Part shown: piece after piece, positions 1 to 8,881 of the stretch | Layout: every line of letters starts with the position of its first letter | How positions within the stretch are numbered: the stretch's first letter is position 1 | DNA from: an uncultured Ectothiorhodospiraceae bacterium | GTDB taxonomy: Bacteria; Pseudomonadota; Gammaproteobacteria; UBA9214 | Assembly: GCA_947259415.1 (NCBI GenBank) | Contig: CAMYMI010000019.1 | Location: 1 to 50,626, forward strand | Length of the DNA: 50,626 nucleotides | Reading direction: 5' to 3' | Position numbers and translations under genes: made by a program | Notes under the pieces: model-generated | Database searches by the model: none | What the model saw: the letters and a program-made list of their open reading frames with translations, nothing else | What the model was told of the DNA's origin: nothing

Positions 1-164
1 TATTCCGCTTTGAAATGGTAGATCGACTTGCTGGCTGACAGGAAAGGATCGGTAGCTGCTGATCAGCTCCCAGCTACTGAATAACCGCTTACAGTACTTT
101 TCGGAAGTCGCCATCGAGACTTTCTATGTCCGCTATAGGGGACATTTCCAGACGTTAACTCGTT

Positions 165-489
165 GTTAATATTGGCGATGACGCGACGCTTTCGATCCCA
201 GTTGCCGGCTGCGTAACGGTCTCGGTAAACCAGCGCACCTTGGTGGCCAACGCGGCATAACAGTCCTTTACCTCATGTTGCCGTTGCGCTGTCATTGCAT
301 TTAGCCGCTTGTTCTTGGCGATACCGACGATGTAGCCCACAGCATGGCGCTCACACCATGACAGCATCCACCATCGGAAAAGCCCGAGTCACACTGGAAG
401 ATGATTCTGACCTTCGGCTAGGCCTGTCTCTCTGCCGTTTGACCAGCATGGCCAGGATCGCCCAGGCATGCTTGGCACCATCAATCTAA
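165..489 (-). pseudogene. IS1380-family transposase remnant
   Basis: Read on the minus strand, short stretches in shifting frames match the central part of IS1380-type DDE transposases. In order they are HAWAILAMLVKR, then a CDSGF motif, then WCERHAVGYIVGIAKNKRLNAM, where the last stretch is in one frame. After a further frame change comes RYAAGNWDRKRRVIANI. At least two frameshifts separate these blocks, and the N- and C-terminal parts of a normal transposase (about 450 residues) are missing. It is therefore a decayed fragment with no possible activity. Family assignment is from remembered motifs, and the order of blocks supports it. No terminal inverted repeats were recognised around it. 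Confidence 0.7.
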
Positions 490-617
490 CTGGGTCGTAG
501 GTAGCTGACCAGCAACTGGTTCGGACAAAAGACATAGAGCGGCAAAAAGCAGTAGTGGTCGTAGTAGTGGATACTAAGGGTTTGGTAATGCCGCTACATC
601 CGACGTTAAAAAGCTTA

Positions 618-692
618 TTTGCGACAAATAACGCCGATAAGCGACATATAAGGCGTTTATATGTCGCAAATATTCTTTTTGCGACATATAAT
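618..692 (+). promoter_or_regulatory. Operator repeats and promoter of the Fic gene
   Basis: Four copies of a 13-14 bp element with consensus TTTGCGACATATAA lie in 75 bp. They are at 618-631 (one mismatch in the core), 639-651, 656-670 (inverted) and 678-691. The last copy contains a perfect -10 hexamer TATAAT at 687-692. That places the transcription start at or within a base or two of the ATG at 700, so the message is probably leaderless; no ribosome-binding site is seen. No convincing -35 is visible. The winged-helix N-terminus of the downstream protein is the obvious candidate to bind these repeats and repress its own gene. Confidence 0.65.
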
Positions 693-699
693 CTGACGC

Positions 700-2094
700 A
701 TGCCTAAGAAGATCCCGGAACAAGAGCTTGAGGCCATTCTTGCAATCGTGGCGGGTCACCCTGACGGAGTGCAGGTCAGGGCTATTCGTGATGGGCTGGA
801 ATTCGATCTACCGCCCCGAATGCTGCAGCGCCGTCTGGCATTGCTGGTCGAGCAGAAACGGTTAGTCGCCGAGGGTCGTGGCAAGGGTCGTTGCTATCGG
901 TTACCTGTTATCAGCGGTGAGGCGCATCTGGTTTCGGGAGGTGCAAAGCTGGAAGCGCGTGGCGAGGTCTATGTCCAGGTTTCACCTGAGGGGGAGGCTA
1001 TCAAACAGGCTGTCCGTGAGTCGATCCAGAATCGGAGCCCGGTCGGATACAACCGGACGTTCCTCGATGACTACCGGCCTAACGAGACGTTCTATCTTCC
1101 GTTAGAAACACGACAGCGTCTTCTCGACATGGGGCGCTCGCCGGACGGCCAGCGTCCGGCCGGGACTTATGTGCGGAAGATCTACAGCCGCCTGCTGATC
1201 GACCTGTCCTGGAACTCCAGCCGTCTGGAAGGGAATACCTACTCGCTACTTGAAACCGAGCGTCTGCTGGAATTGGGTGAGGCTGCCGAAGGCAAGGATG
1301 CTCTGGAAGCGCAGATGATTCTGAACCATAAATCAGCCATCGAATTGTTGGTCGAGCAAGCCGAAGAGGTTGGCTTCAATCGCTACACTATCCTCAATCT
1401 GCATGCCTTGCTATCGGACAACCTGCTCACCGATCCGCAAGCCTGTGGACGCTTGCGCACTATGGCTGTTGGAGTCGGTGGTACGGTTTATCATCCCCTG
1501 GAAGTGCCGCAATTGATTAATGAATGTTTCCAGGAAGTTCTTGAAACCGCCGCGGCGATTAGTGATCCATTTGAACAGGCTTTTTTTGCCATGGTGCACC
1601 TCGCGTATTTGCAGGCTTTTGAGGATGTGAACAAGCGCGTTTCGCGTTTGGCGGCGAATATCCCGTTAATCCGGGAGAACCTGTGTCCGCTCTCTTTTGT
1701 GGATGTTCCCGAACGGGCCTATATTGACGGTGTTCTGGGCGTGTATGAACTGAATCGTATCGAGCTGTTGCGTGATGTATTTGTTTGGGCCTATCAACGT
1801 TCGTGTGCACGCTATTCAGCCGTACGCCAGTCGCTGGGAGAGCCGGATCCGTTTCGCTTGCGTTACCGTACCCTGGTGGCTGAGATTGTTGCAGATATAG
1901 TCCACGGGAACATGGATAAAAAGGCCGCAACCGCCTTTATCAAGCAGCGTGCCATGGATGACGTACCGCAGGAAGATCAAGCACGCTTTATCGAAGTCGT
2001 CGAAACGGAAGTGATGAGTCTTCACGAAGGAAATATTGCGCGCTACCGCTTGCGGCCAGCAGAGTATCAGATATGGCTGGAACGCTGGCATTGA
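700..2094 (+). CDS. Fic-domain protein with N-terminal winged helix, divergent catalytic motif
   Basis: This 464-residue protein has a winged-helix DNA-binding region (about 1-66), a linker, and a Fic core (about 150-380). An inhibitory-helix motif of the class II type, S/T-x3-E-G/N, is present at S173-x3-E177-G178. The Fic motif is altered. Where active AMP-transferases have HPFxDGNGR, this protein has QAFEDVNKR at 305-313, so the catalytic His is Gln and the GNG anion loop is VNK. The acidic D309 and N311-K312-R313 remain. It may be a non-AMPylating member or use other chemistry. This subfamily often sits in type I restriction loci, and an hsdR fragment follows directly. The start is the ATG at 700, just behind a TATAAT box. 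Confidence 0.85.
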   Translation: MPKKIPEQELEAILAIVAGHPDGVQVRAIRDGLEFDLPPRMLQRRLALLVEQKRLVAEGRGKGRCYRLPVISGEAHLVSGGAKLEARGEVYVQVSPEGEAIKQAVRESIQNRSPVGYNRTFLDDYRPNETFYLPLETRQRLLDMGRSPDGQRPAGTYVRKIYSRLLIDLSWNSSRLEGNTYSLLETERLLELGEAAEGKDALEAQMILNHKSAIELLVEQAEEVGFNRYTILNLHALLSDNLLTDPQACGRLRTMAVGVGGTVYHPLEVPQLINECFQEVLETAAAISDPFEQAFFAMVHLAYLQAFEDVNKRVSRLAANIPLIRENLCPLSFVDVPERAYIDGVLGVYELNRIELLRDVFVWAYQRSCARYSAVRQSLGEPDPFRLRYRTLVAEIVADIVHGNMDKKAATAFIKQRAMDDVPQEDQARFIEVVETEVMSLHEGNIARYRLRPAEYQIWLERWH

Positions 2095-2097
2095 CGG

Positions 2098-2290
2098 GAA
2101 ATTAAGAATCCCGAAGCCCGGAGAACACAAAACTGACCAGGCCCGTATTCAGGAATATGCCGAGGACATAGGCTGGGCCATTGTGCCGCGAGAGGAAGCA
2201 GAGTAGCGCCGCAGCTTTGATTCCGGGGCCGTTCCCAGGGACAGGGCGAAAGGGGCCTCCTTGTTTTTCGATGAAGCGATCAAATCCTGT
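2098..2290 (+). pseudogene. hsdR: N-terminal remnant of type I restriction endonuclease HsdR
   Basis: Right after the Fic gene one frame reads KPGEHKTDQARIQEYAEDIG and on to WAIVPREEAE. It then meets an in-frame TAG at 2204-2206 and continues RRSFDSGAVPRDRAKGASLFFDEAI before similarity stops near 2290. This is the pattern I know from the N-terminus of one HsdR subfamily (PEHKTDQARI, then GWTFVPREEAE-RRGFD, then LFFDDLL). Only about 60 of roughly 900-1000 residues remain and one codon has become amber. No start codon with a ribosome-binding site is evident. It is best read as the scar of a lost restriction system; hsdM and hsdS are not in the window. Confidence 0.65.
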
Positions 2291-2381
2291 CCAGCGCTCC
2301 CTTTGCTCTTCTATGCATCTATATCATTTTTAGATTTCATCGAATCGAATTGCGGTTGTATGTGCCATGGGAGGATAAATA

Positions 2382-2900
2382 ATGCAATTTATTCGTTGCA
2401 CAAAAAAGCTCCAGAAGGAAATGGGGCTGAAGCAGCCCGATCTGCGCGAAGAGGAACCGCGCTTCTCGTATCTCGGTCCCTGGCACGCCAACCTGATTCA
2501 CATTGACCGGCGCAAATGCGTTCTGTTCGTCAATGACAAAACCCTGTTCAATTTCATCGTGCCCGATTTATCAAGGGCGCAGATCAGGGAACTGGACAGG
2601 CTGTTCAAGAGTTACCTGAGCTGTGTGCTTGCCGATGCCGGCATTTCAGAGGCAGACCGGGGCAGGATTCTTTCAGAGTACGACGAGGTGGGCTTCGCCA
2701 ACACCAGCAGCAAAAGCGTGCTCGGTTCGATGAACGATCTGGCGTTCCATTACAAGTACAGCATCCAGGAAGCGTGTGGTGTGCACAGTTCTTCCGTGCC
2801 GGAGATCATCCGCCGGCTTAACCGCATGCCGATGGGTGCTCTCAAATTCGTGTTCCCGATCGAGGCATTGAAGGCCCTGTATCAGACGGCAGAAAGGTAA
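2382..2900 (+). CDS. DUF6933-like hypothetical protein
   Basis: This is a 172-residue soluble protein with no signal peptide or membrane segment. It has the conserved opening RCTKKLQKEMGL, the central WHANLIHIDRRKCVLFVND and the block SVLGSMNDLAFHYKY. I associate this set with the DUF6933 family, whose function is unknown. A ribosome-binding site (GGGAGGA at about 2369-2375) precedes the ATG at good spacing. It follows the restriction-system scar at 1-2.3 kb and stands alone before the convergent nhaA, so it may belong to the same accessory block. No catalytic motif can be pointed to. The family name is from memory and is less certain than the coding call. Confidence 0.75.
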   Translation: MQFIRCTKKLQKEMGLKQPDLREEEPRFSYLGPWHANLIHIDRRKCVLFVNDKTLFNFIVPDLSRAQIRELDRLFKSYLSCVLADAGISEADRGRILSEYDEVGFANTSSKSVLGSMNDLAFHYKYSIQEACGVHSSSVPEIIRRLNRMPMGALKFVFPIEALKALYQTAER

Positions 2901-3269
2901 GCGTGGATCGTCTTCCAGAACGCTCATAAACAATTCTTATGGCAAATTCCCGGTACACTTGCGGTACACCGCCCAGTTTTCACTACTTGAGCCAACACGA
3001 GTTAACCTGCTGAATCAACATAAGAATCCCCAACTGTACCGAAGAACCCCTGTTTCAAGCTAATCAGTAAGTTATTGATTTTACTGGCCCTGAAAATGTC
3101 CCTGGCCACCATTTAAATTCTCATATCAACAGAAACACAAGAGCACTTCCCCGCTCAACCGGGACGGTCCCGGAGTGTCCCCCGCCCGGTTAAAAATTTC
3201 CGTAACAATTCAGGTAACCTGTATCAGCGAGCGGGGCGCCTGCCTTAAAGAGCAGGTTGTGGATGGAGC
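2901..3269. other. Intergenic stretch between convergent genes with inverted repeats
   Basis: This gap of 369 bases holds no credible gene. It contains a 15-bp odd palindrome, CCGGGAC-G-GTCCCGG, at 3159-3173. A weaker outer pair, AACCGGG (3157-3163) with CCCGGTT, is followed by AAAAATTT. This can fold as a terminator-like structure between the plus-strand gene ending at 2900 and nhaA coming from the other side. Confidence 0.45.
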
Positions 3270-4463
3270 CTAGCCGGTTTCAGGAGTCGAACGGTTGTCG
3301 CTCGAGAAAAAACGCAATACGACATAACCTAATATACCGGATACCATCGAGCCAAGTAGAATGCCCAGCCTGTCATCTACAGCAAAATCGGGGCCGCCTT
3401 GCTCGAATGCCAGAGAGCCGACAAACAGGCTCATCGTGAAACCGATTCCGCACAGCAAGGCGACGCCGTATAACTGCAACCAGCTGACGTCTTGGGGCAG
3501 CTTTGATATGCCGAGTTTTATTGCCAGCCAGCTAAAACCGAATACGCCAAGCTGGTTACCAATAAAGAGCCCCGCTGAAATGCCTAGCGGAACAGGGTGG
3601 AGTAAGGACCCCAGTGTGATTCCCTCAAATGGGATGCCTGCATTCGCAAAAGCGAACAGCGGCAAAATACCATAAGCAACCGATGGATGAAGATCGTGTT
3701 CCAGCTTCTCCAGTTGGGTTTCCGTTTCTCCTGGTTCTTTCCTGAAGGGTATAAAGAATGCGGTCACGACCCCCGCCAGCGTTGCATGCACGCCGGATTT
3801 GAGCACGGCTGCCCACAACACCAGACCGATGAGTATATACGGCACCAATCCCAATACACCCCTGCGATTCAGGATAAACAGGAAGACTATCGCAGTTGCA
3901 GCCACGAGCAAGGAAGAGAGTGATAATTCGCTGGTATAGAAAACCGCGATGATAATGATGGCACCGAGGTCATCGATTATGGCCAGCGTCATCAGAAACA
4001 ACTTCAGGGTCTGTGGTATGCGGCTGCCGAGCAGCGCAAGCACTCCCAGTGCAAAGGCAATATCAGTGGCCGAAGGAATTGCCCAACCCTTCATGGCTAC
4101 AGGGTCGCCCCAGTTTATAAATGCATAAATTGCGGCCGGGACAGCCATACCGCCCGCTGCGGCGATAACGGGCAGAACAACCCGCGAAGGATCGGATAAT
4201 TCACCGGCCAGTAATTCCCGCTTTATCTCGAGGCCAATGAGAAAAAAGAAAATGGCCATCAGCCCATCGTTTATCCAGAGCAGCAAGGGTTTGACTATTT
4301 CGAAATCACCGACCCTTATTTCAACCTGAGTGCCAAGCAGCGCATCGTAGAGATTTTTTGCGGCCGAATTTTCAACCATCATTGCGAGCAGTGCCGCAAT
4401 CAGGAGCAGAATGCCGCTGGCAGATTCCAGGCGTAAAAAATCTTTTAATTTGTCCATCACCAT
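3270..4463 (-). CDS. nhaA: Na+/H+ antiporter NhaA
   Basis: This 397-residue inner-membrane protein has about twelve hydrophobic segments. It exchanges Na+ (or Li+) out for protons in and so maintains internal pH and sodium balance. The family landmarks are present: the [15 protein letters not shown] segment with the substrate-pathway Asp, and the [18 protein letters not shown] segment with the paired Asp residues that bind the ion. Length is normal for the family (about 390). The first Met gives MVMDKLKDF; starting at the third residue is equally possible. It stands alone, convergent with the gene before it and downstream of the lipid operon on the same strand but separated by about 295 bases. 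Confidence 0.95.
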   Translation of the reverse strand: MVMDKLKDFLRLESASGILLLIAALLAMMVENSAAKNLYDALLGTQVEIRVGDFEIVKPLLLWINDGLMAIFFFLIGLEIKRELLAGELSDPSRVVLPVIAAAGGMAVPAAIYAFINWGDPVAMKGWAIPSATDIAFALGVLALLGSRIPQTLKLFLMTLAIIDDLGAIIIIAVFYTSELSLSSLLVAATAIVFLFILNRRGVLGLVPYILIGLVLWAAVLKSGVHATLAGVVTAFFIPFRKEPGETETQLEKLEHDLHPSVAYGILPLFAFANAGIPFEGITLGSLLHPVPLGISAGLFIGNQLGVFGFSWLAIKLGISKLPQDVSWLQLYGVALLCGIGFTMSLFVGSLAFEQGGPDFAVDDRLGILLGSMVSGILGYVVLRFFSSDNRSTPETG

Positions 4464-4727
4464 AGGTGGCTTCCCGGCTATTTGGATGTGCGACTAACTA
4501 CAGTACAGTGCCTGAGCATCAGACTCGACTTATGACTGCTGGGTAAAAAGGTCACATATAATAATACAACAAATACAAATAGATAAGCCTATTTGCCGGG
4601 TGGTTTGGGCATGGCAACCTGCACTTCTTGACATGTACAATCTCGATGATTGGAAATCCGGTGAACGGGTGTCGACCTCGGGTTGGAAGAGGCGCCTGGT
4701 AACCGATGGGATCGTGGGTGGTGTATC

Positions 4728-4750
4728 GGAAAAATCGGTTTTTCCCGGTA
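4728..4750 (-). terminator. Possible terminator hairpin after the lipid operon
   Basis: The inverted repeat GGAAAAA-TCGG-TTTTTCC lies just beyond the last gene of the minus-strand operon, which ends at 4758. In the direction of transcription it forms an A/T-rich stem ending in a T run. It fits a simple intrinsic terminator, but the stem is GC-poor, so the call is tentative. Confidence 0.35.
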
Positions 4751-4757
4751 AGCTCGA

Positions 4758-4988
4758 CTAGTTGATGGTCCCGGTATCCGGATTGTCGGCGATGGCATCG
4801 TAAACCTTTTTCAGACCAGGTGTGTCTCCGGCGCCGTGCTGGTCCATCTCCAGGTACTCCTGTTTGTTTTTCTCGGACTCGAAGTAGATCTTGATGGCAT
4901 TATCACCCTCGCCTTCGATAACGAACGGGGCGTTTTCCAGGTCGGTGGCCTCATTCATTGAAATGGGATCAACGGTTGTCGTAATCAT
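4758..4988 (-). CDS. Small acidic hypothetical protein
   Basis: This 76-residue acidic protein has no signal peptide, no Cys and no membrane segment; it starts MITTTVDPISMNEATD. A clear ribosome-binding site (AGGAGA, 8 bases before ATG on the minus strand) and its place 21 bases after the CFA-type methyltransferase make it the last gene of the lipid operon. I do not recognise a family. The likely role is accessory to the enzymes upstream, but that is only inferred from position. Confidence 0.6.
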   Translation of the reverse strand: MITTTVDPISMNEATDLENAPFVIEGEGDNAIKIYFESEKNKQEYLEMDQHGAGDTPGLKKVYDAIADNPDTGTIN

Positions 4989-5009
4989 GGTATTTCTCCT
5001 GTAGAGACG

Positions 5010-6293
5010 TCAGTAATCCGGATGCTGCTGTAATTCCCGCAGCGCCATTGGTTTGGTCAGGAGCAGCTGCACAGTTCCGATGGAGCCCTGTCTGAAGCCA
5101 CCCTCGCAATAACTCAGGTAATAGTCCCACATGCGGATGAAGTCTTCCGAGTATCTGAGTCGGCGAATCCTGTCGATATTGGTGTGGAAGCGGTTTCTCC
5201 AGTGCCGCAGTGTGGTGGCGTAATGCTTGCCAATATCTTCCAGGTGAAAGACGCGCATATCAGTCATGCGTGCGATAGAGTCGTTCAATGCGGACACGCA
5301 TGGCAGGCAGCCGCCCGGAAAAATATAGCGCTGGATGAAGTCGATCGATTTCTTGGCGGCCGGGTAGCGCTGGTCGCTGATGGTGATCGACTGTAACAGC
5401 ATCATACCATCCGGCCTGAGCAGGCGGCTGCATTTCCTGAAGAAGGTGTCGAAATAGCGATGCCCGATGGCCTCTATCATTTCTATCGAGACCAGCTTGT
5501 CATAGCTGCCCTCGAGGTTGCGGTAATCCTCGAACAGCAGTGTAATCCTGTCTTCCAGACCGGCCTCCCGAACCCGATGACAGGCATAGTCATACTGCTG
5601 TCTGGAAATGGTGGTCGTGGTGACGCGGCAGCCGTAGTGCCTGGCGGCATAGAGGGCGAAACCTCCCCAGCCGGTTCCGATTTCGAGTACATGGTCTGAG
5701 GCCTTGAGCTGGAGTTTGTCGCATATCCGTTCCAGTTTGGCCTCGGACGCCTGCTGCAGTGTGGCCCGGGGATGATTGAACACGCCACAGGAGTACATCA
5801 TGGTGCTGTCCAGGAATAATTCGAACAGTTCATTGCCCAGGTCGTAGTGCGCCTCGATATTGCGGCGGCTGCCATTCGGGGTATTGCGGCGCAGGTAGCG
5901 CAGTACCAGATGGTATGGCTTGATTACAAGCCACCTGGTGAATGCACCGGTTTTCTCTATGTATTTGCGGTTGCAAAGAAACAGTTCCACCAGGCCAGTG
6001 AGGTCACTGCACTGCCAGTGGCCATCTATGTAGGATTGGCCGCCACCGAGCGCGCCATGAGCCAGTAACCGGGCGTAGAAGGCCGGATTTGAAACAGTTA
6101 AGGTGACAGTTTTCGGAAAGACATCATCCTGCCGGCCGAAGATATAGTGTTCCTTCCCGTCATTCAGGATGAGTTCGCCGTGTTGCAGATGTTGCAGACG
6201 CGCCAGCAATGCCCGTTTGGGATAGTTTCCAAAGAAACCCGCCGGCCGGTTTTGCGGGACTGATTTTTCGATACAGAGTGTTGCGGATTTCAT
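5010..6293 (-). CDS. Cyclopropane-fatty-acid-synthase-type SAM methyltransferase
   Basis: This 427-residue enzyme of the CFA/mycolic acid methyltransferase family transfers a one-carbon unit from S-adenosylmethionine to the double bond of unsaturated acyl chains in membrane phospholipids. The SAM motif [14 protein letters not shown] is clear, followed by [13 protein letters not shown] and the YIFPGGCLP motif. An N-terminal lipid-binding part (about 1-150) carries YSCGVF with the conserved Cys. The position held by a catalytic His in the E. coli enzyme is Gln (LLQSITI), as in many non-enteric homologues. Its start overlaps the DUF1365 stop by 4 bases. It could make cyclopropane or methylated (furan-precursor) fatty acids; the sequence does not decide which. 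Confidence 0.9.
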   Translation of the reverse strand: MKSATLCIEKSVPQNRPAGFFGNYPKRALLARLQHLQHGELILNDGKEHYIFGRQDDVFPKTVTLTVSNPAFYARLLAHGALGGGQSYIDGHWQCSDLTGLVELFLCNRKYIEKTGAFTRWLVIKPYHLVLRYLRRNTPNGSRRNIEAHYDLGNELFELFLDSTMMYSCGVFNHPRATLQQASEAKLERICDKLQLKASDHVLEIGTGWGGFALYAARHYGCRVTTTTISRQQYDYACHRVREAGLEDRITLLFEDYRNLEGSYDKLVSIEMIEAIGHRYFDTFFRKCSRLLRPDGMMLLQSITISDQRYPAAKKSIDFIQRYIFPGGCLPCVSALNDSIARMTDMRVFHLEDIGKHYATTLRHWRNRFHTNIDRIRRLRYSEDFIRMWDYYLSYCEGGFRQGSIGTVQLLLTKPMALRELQQHPDY

Positions 6294-7069
6294 GATTTGC
6301 TCACCGGGTCAGGTGTCTCCAGTTTTTCGGGATGTGGAACGAAGGGGACCTTTTTCAGCCACAGTTGCAGGGCCTGGAAATAAATCGCGGCAACGATCTT
6401 AACTGTCATCAACGGATAGCGCAGCAGTATGCCGACCAGTGCGGCGCCTGTAATTGGCCTTTCTTCAAGTGACAGGGTGGCATCGAACAGCTGGTCACCA
6501 TGGCGGTAATTCTTCATGTGAACGATGAGTTTCTCTGCGGGATGTGTGAAGCGCCAGTCATAATCGATATCCATGTCCATGAAGGGCGAGACATGAAAGC
6601 GCTTGTCAAGCAGGTAGCGCTTGGTGTTGTCATTGCCCCGGTTGTGTGACTCGGGCAGTACATAGCAGTACTGCTCGCCCCAGGGGGTGTTGTTGACCTC
6701 GGCGACGATGGTCTCGAGCCTGTTACCACTCTTGTCGAAGCAGTAGTAGAAGCTGACCGGGTTGAAGCCATGGCCGAAATAGCGCAGGTTGGTCAGCAGC
6801 CGTATCGGCCCGTTGAGTGTTATGTTTGCCTGCTCCCTGACAAGCCGGCGTACCTCGTCGGCCAGGTCGACAGTCTTCTCGCCGAGGTGATCCTCCCGCC
6901 TGAAGCGCGCCAGCGCCGGGCGGGTGGCCGACCACAGCCAGCGTCTCTGGAAAAGCATCGGCAATTCATCGAGATCAAGGTACAGCATGAATACTGCGTA
7001 GTGGAACGCATGCGGTACCGGCGTATAACGACGGTGTCTAAGCTGTCCTGCGTATATACGACTGTGCAT
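6290..7069 (-). CDS. DUF1365 family protein
   Basis: This DUF1365 protein has about 259 residues, starting [20 protein letters not shown]. The family signature [20 protein letters not shown] is present, followed by EVNNTPWGE and the [14 protein letters not shown] block. The start at 7069 is preferred over an upstream Met at 7102 because homologues begin with this M-x-S-x-IY-x-G-x-x-RHRR pattern. It overlaps the preceding FAD gene by 32 bases. The function is unproven. DUF1365 proteins travel almost always with an FAD oxidoreductase and a CFA-type methyltransferase, as here, and are thought to act in fatty-acid modification. By gene order it would be a partner of one of the Ufa (furan fatty acid) functions; that is inference. 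Confidence 0.88.
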   Translation of the reverse strand: MHSRIYAGQLRHRRYTPVPHAFHYAVFMLYLDLDELPMLFQRRWLWSATRPALARFRREDHLGEKTVDLADEVRRLVREQANITLNGPIRLLTNLRYFGHGFNPVSFYYCFDKSGNRLETIVAEVNNTPWGEQYCYVLPESHNRGNDNTKRYLLDKRFHVSPFMDMDIDYDWRFTHPAEKLIVHMKNYRHGDQLFDATLSLEERPITGAALVGILLRYPLMTVKIVAAIYFQALQLWLKKVPFVPHPEKLETPDPVSKS

Positions 7070-8315
7070 GTTCGGTATGTTTCCTGAAGGCCTCAACTGC
7101 ATTCAGTGCGCTGATGACCCCGTCTTCATGAAAGCCGTAACGCCAGTAGGCGCCGCAGTACCAGGTATGCCGCCGGCCATTGATCTCGTCCTGGCGCCGC
7201 TGTGCGGCGATTCCGGCAGCGGTAAAGACCGGGTGTTCGTAGCGCAGGCGCCGAATCACCCGGTCGGGGTTGATATTTTCGGAATCATTGAGGGTGACGC
7301 AAAAGGTCTCGGCTGCGTCCAGTGACTGCAGGATGTTCATGTTATAGGTGACGGAAACACGCCGGTTATCGTCATTTCTTCGCAGATAGTTCCATGCCGC
7401 CCAGGTTCGCCTGTGCCGCGGGAGCAGCGCGGTATCGGTGTGCAGTACGACCTCGTTTTTCTGGTAGGGAATCGCGCCCAGGATATGACGTTCAAGCGGG
7501 TCCGGATCCGACAGCATGGCGAGTGCCTGATTGCTGTGACTGGCAATGAAAACGTGATCGAAGCGCTCGACTTGGCCGGTCGCCGTCCGCAACTCGACAT
7601 GGTTCGGGGTGCGTTTCAGGGAAAGCACGGGCTGGTTGAGGCGTATTCTGTCATTGAAGGGTGCAGTCAGGGCCCGGACATATTCCCGTGAGCCCCCCCT
7701 GATGACGCGCCACTGTGGCCGGTTCCTGATATTCAGGAGTCCGTGGTTGGCGAAGAAGCGTATGAAATGGCAAGCCGGGAAGTCCAGCATCTGTTGCGGG
7801 TCCGTTGACCAGATGGCGGCGCCCATGGGAATGATATAGTTGTCGATGAACAGCCGGCCGTATCCCTTGCCGCGAAGATATTCATCCAGCGTCAGTGTGG
7901 CGTCATTGCTGTCAAGCAATTCGCGCGACTCCCGGTTGAAGCGCAGGATATCCCTGATCATGCCGTGGAAACGTGGCCTGAGAAGGTTTCGGCGCTGGGT
8001 AAACAGGCGGTTGAGCGAGGCGCCGTTGTACTCGATGCCGCTCGATTCGCAGCGACTGCTGAAGCTCATGGTCGTGGGCTGTGTCCGCACGCCGAGTTCA
8101 TCGAGCAAGGCAATGAAATTCGGGTAGGTCCAGTCGTTGTAGACAATAAACCCTGTATCGATGACGTACTGCCTGTTGTTGTGGGAGATTTCATGGCTGT
8201 GGGTATGTCCACCCACGTGGCTGCCCGATTCGAACACGGTTATATCGTGCTCCCTGCACAGATGCCACGAGGCAACATTGCCCGCGATGCCTGTACCGAT
8301 GACGGCAATCTTCAT
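7038..8315 (-). CDS. FAD-dependent oxidoreductase (amine oxidase-like, lipid cluster)
   Basis: This protein of about 425 residues begins [20 protein letters not shown], a Rossmann GxGxxG motif with no leader, so it binds FAD at its N-terminus. The [15 protein letters not shown] segment and the [14 protein letters not shown] segment are typical of the NAD(P)-binding flavoproteins found next to DUF1365 and CFA-type enzymes. The start at 8315 forms an ATGA overlap with the lipocalin stop; a longer frame reaching 8540 is only an overlap with the lipocalin gene. It probably oxidises or desaturates a membrane acyl chain. In Rhodobacter, neighbours of this type take part in furan fatty acid formation. 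The exact reaction here is inferred. Confidence 0.88.
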   Translation of the reverse strand: MKIAVIGTGIAGNVASWHLCREHDITVFESGSHVGGHTHSHEISHNNRQYVIDTGFIVYNDWTYPNFIALLDELGVRTQPTTMSFSSRCESSGIEYNGASLNRLFTQRRNLLRPRFHGMIRDILRFNRESRELLDSNDATLTLDEYLRGKGYGRLFIDNYIIPMGAAIWSTDPQQMLDFPACHFIRFFANHGLLNIRNRPQWRVIRGGSREYVRALTAPFNDRIRLNQPVLSLKRTPNHVELRTATGQVERFDHVFIASHSNQALAMLSDPDPLERHILGAIPYQKNEVVLHTDTALLPRHRRTWAAWNYLRRNDDNRRVSVTYNMNILQSLDAAETFCVTLNDSENINPDRVIRRLRYEHPVFTAAGIAAQRRQDEINGRRHTWYCGAYWRYGFHEDGVISALNAVEAFRKHTEHAQSYIRRTA

Positions 8316-8881
8316 GGCTGCCGGTCTCCGGATGTTGCCGTGCGCTGGGGCACGGGACGGATTTTCTCGATGTCGTAACCCTGGCCGGCAATGATATCCA
8401 GAATGGTCGCGTAATCCGCTTCGGGTATCGTGGGTGTGCGTGCCATGATCCAGACATAGTCGCGCTTGTTGCGCCCTATTACGGTTTGTGTGTAGTCCAT
8501 ATCGAGATAGATCACCCTGTAGTCTGCCTTGATCGGCCATACAAACTGCATGCGCCAGATGGCGTTTGACGGGTCATCCGTAACAAAACCGGTCGGTTTG
8601 TAGGTCTTCAGCGGGCCATTGAAAGAGCCCTGGTTGAAACGGAAAGTCGTGGCGACCCGATTGCTGCTGACCAGCTCGTAGGACTCGATTGCATTGTGTG
8701 CCCGGCGTTCGATGAAGGTGGGTATGCTGGCAATTACGTACCAGTCCCCCATAAAGCGTTCCAGGTCGAGCTGCGCCACGGTGCGGATCGGGGGGGAGGT
8801 GCTGCAGGCCGCCAGTGTCATGACCGGCAGGAAAGCCGCGCGGCGAATCAGCCTGGTCATGAAGGAGTTATTCAGGGACAT
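8312..8881 (-). CDS. Lipocalin-family lipoprotein (Blc-like), operon copy
   Basis: This lipoprotein of about 189 residues has a signal peptide ending in the lipobox LAAC, so it should be anchored to a membrane facing the periplasm. The lipocalin motif GDWYVIASIPTF follows, then strands ending in VWIMARTP. The barrel binds a hydrophobic ligand such as a fatty acid or lysophospholipid. Two starts are possible: MSLNNSF at 8881, overlapping the upstream gene by 14 bases, or MTRLIRR at 8860. Neither has a strong ribosome-binding site. Its place between lipid-modifying enzymes suggests it carries or removes altered acyl chains. A second lipocalin of the same type lies at 17832-18368. Confidence 0.88.
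   Translation of the reverse strand: MSLNNSFMTRLIRRAAFLPVMTLAACSTSPPIRTVAQLDLERFMGDWYVIASIPTFIERRAHNAIESYELVSSNRVATTFRFNQGSFNGPLKTYKPTGFVTDDPSNAIWRMQFVWPIKADYRVIYLDMDYTQTVIGRNKRDYVWIMARTPTIPEADYATILDIIAGQGYDIEKIRPVPQRTATSGDRQP

Noticed and set aside
4633-4761. 42-codon plus-strand frame with a vague PspC-like look (KRRLVTDGIVGGVSEK)
   Set aside because: No ribosome-binding site, weak similarity only, and it overlaps the probable terminator of the lipid operon.
8316-8540. N-terminal extension of the FAD oxidoreductase
   Set aside because: The frame is the opposite reading of the lipocalin end; the GxGxxG motif begins right at 8315 as in homologues.
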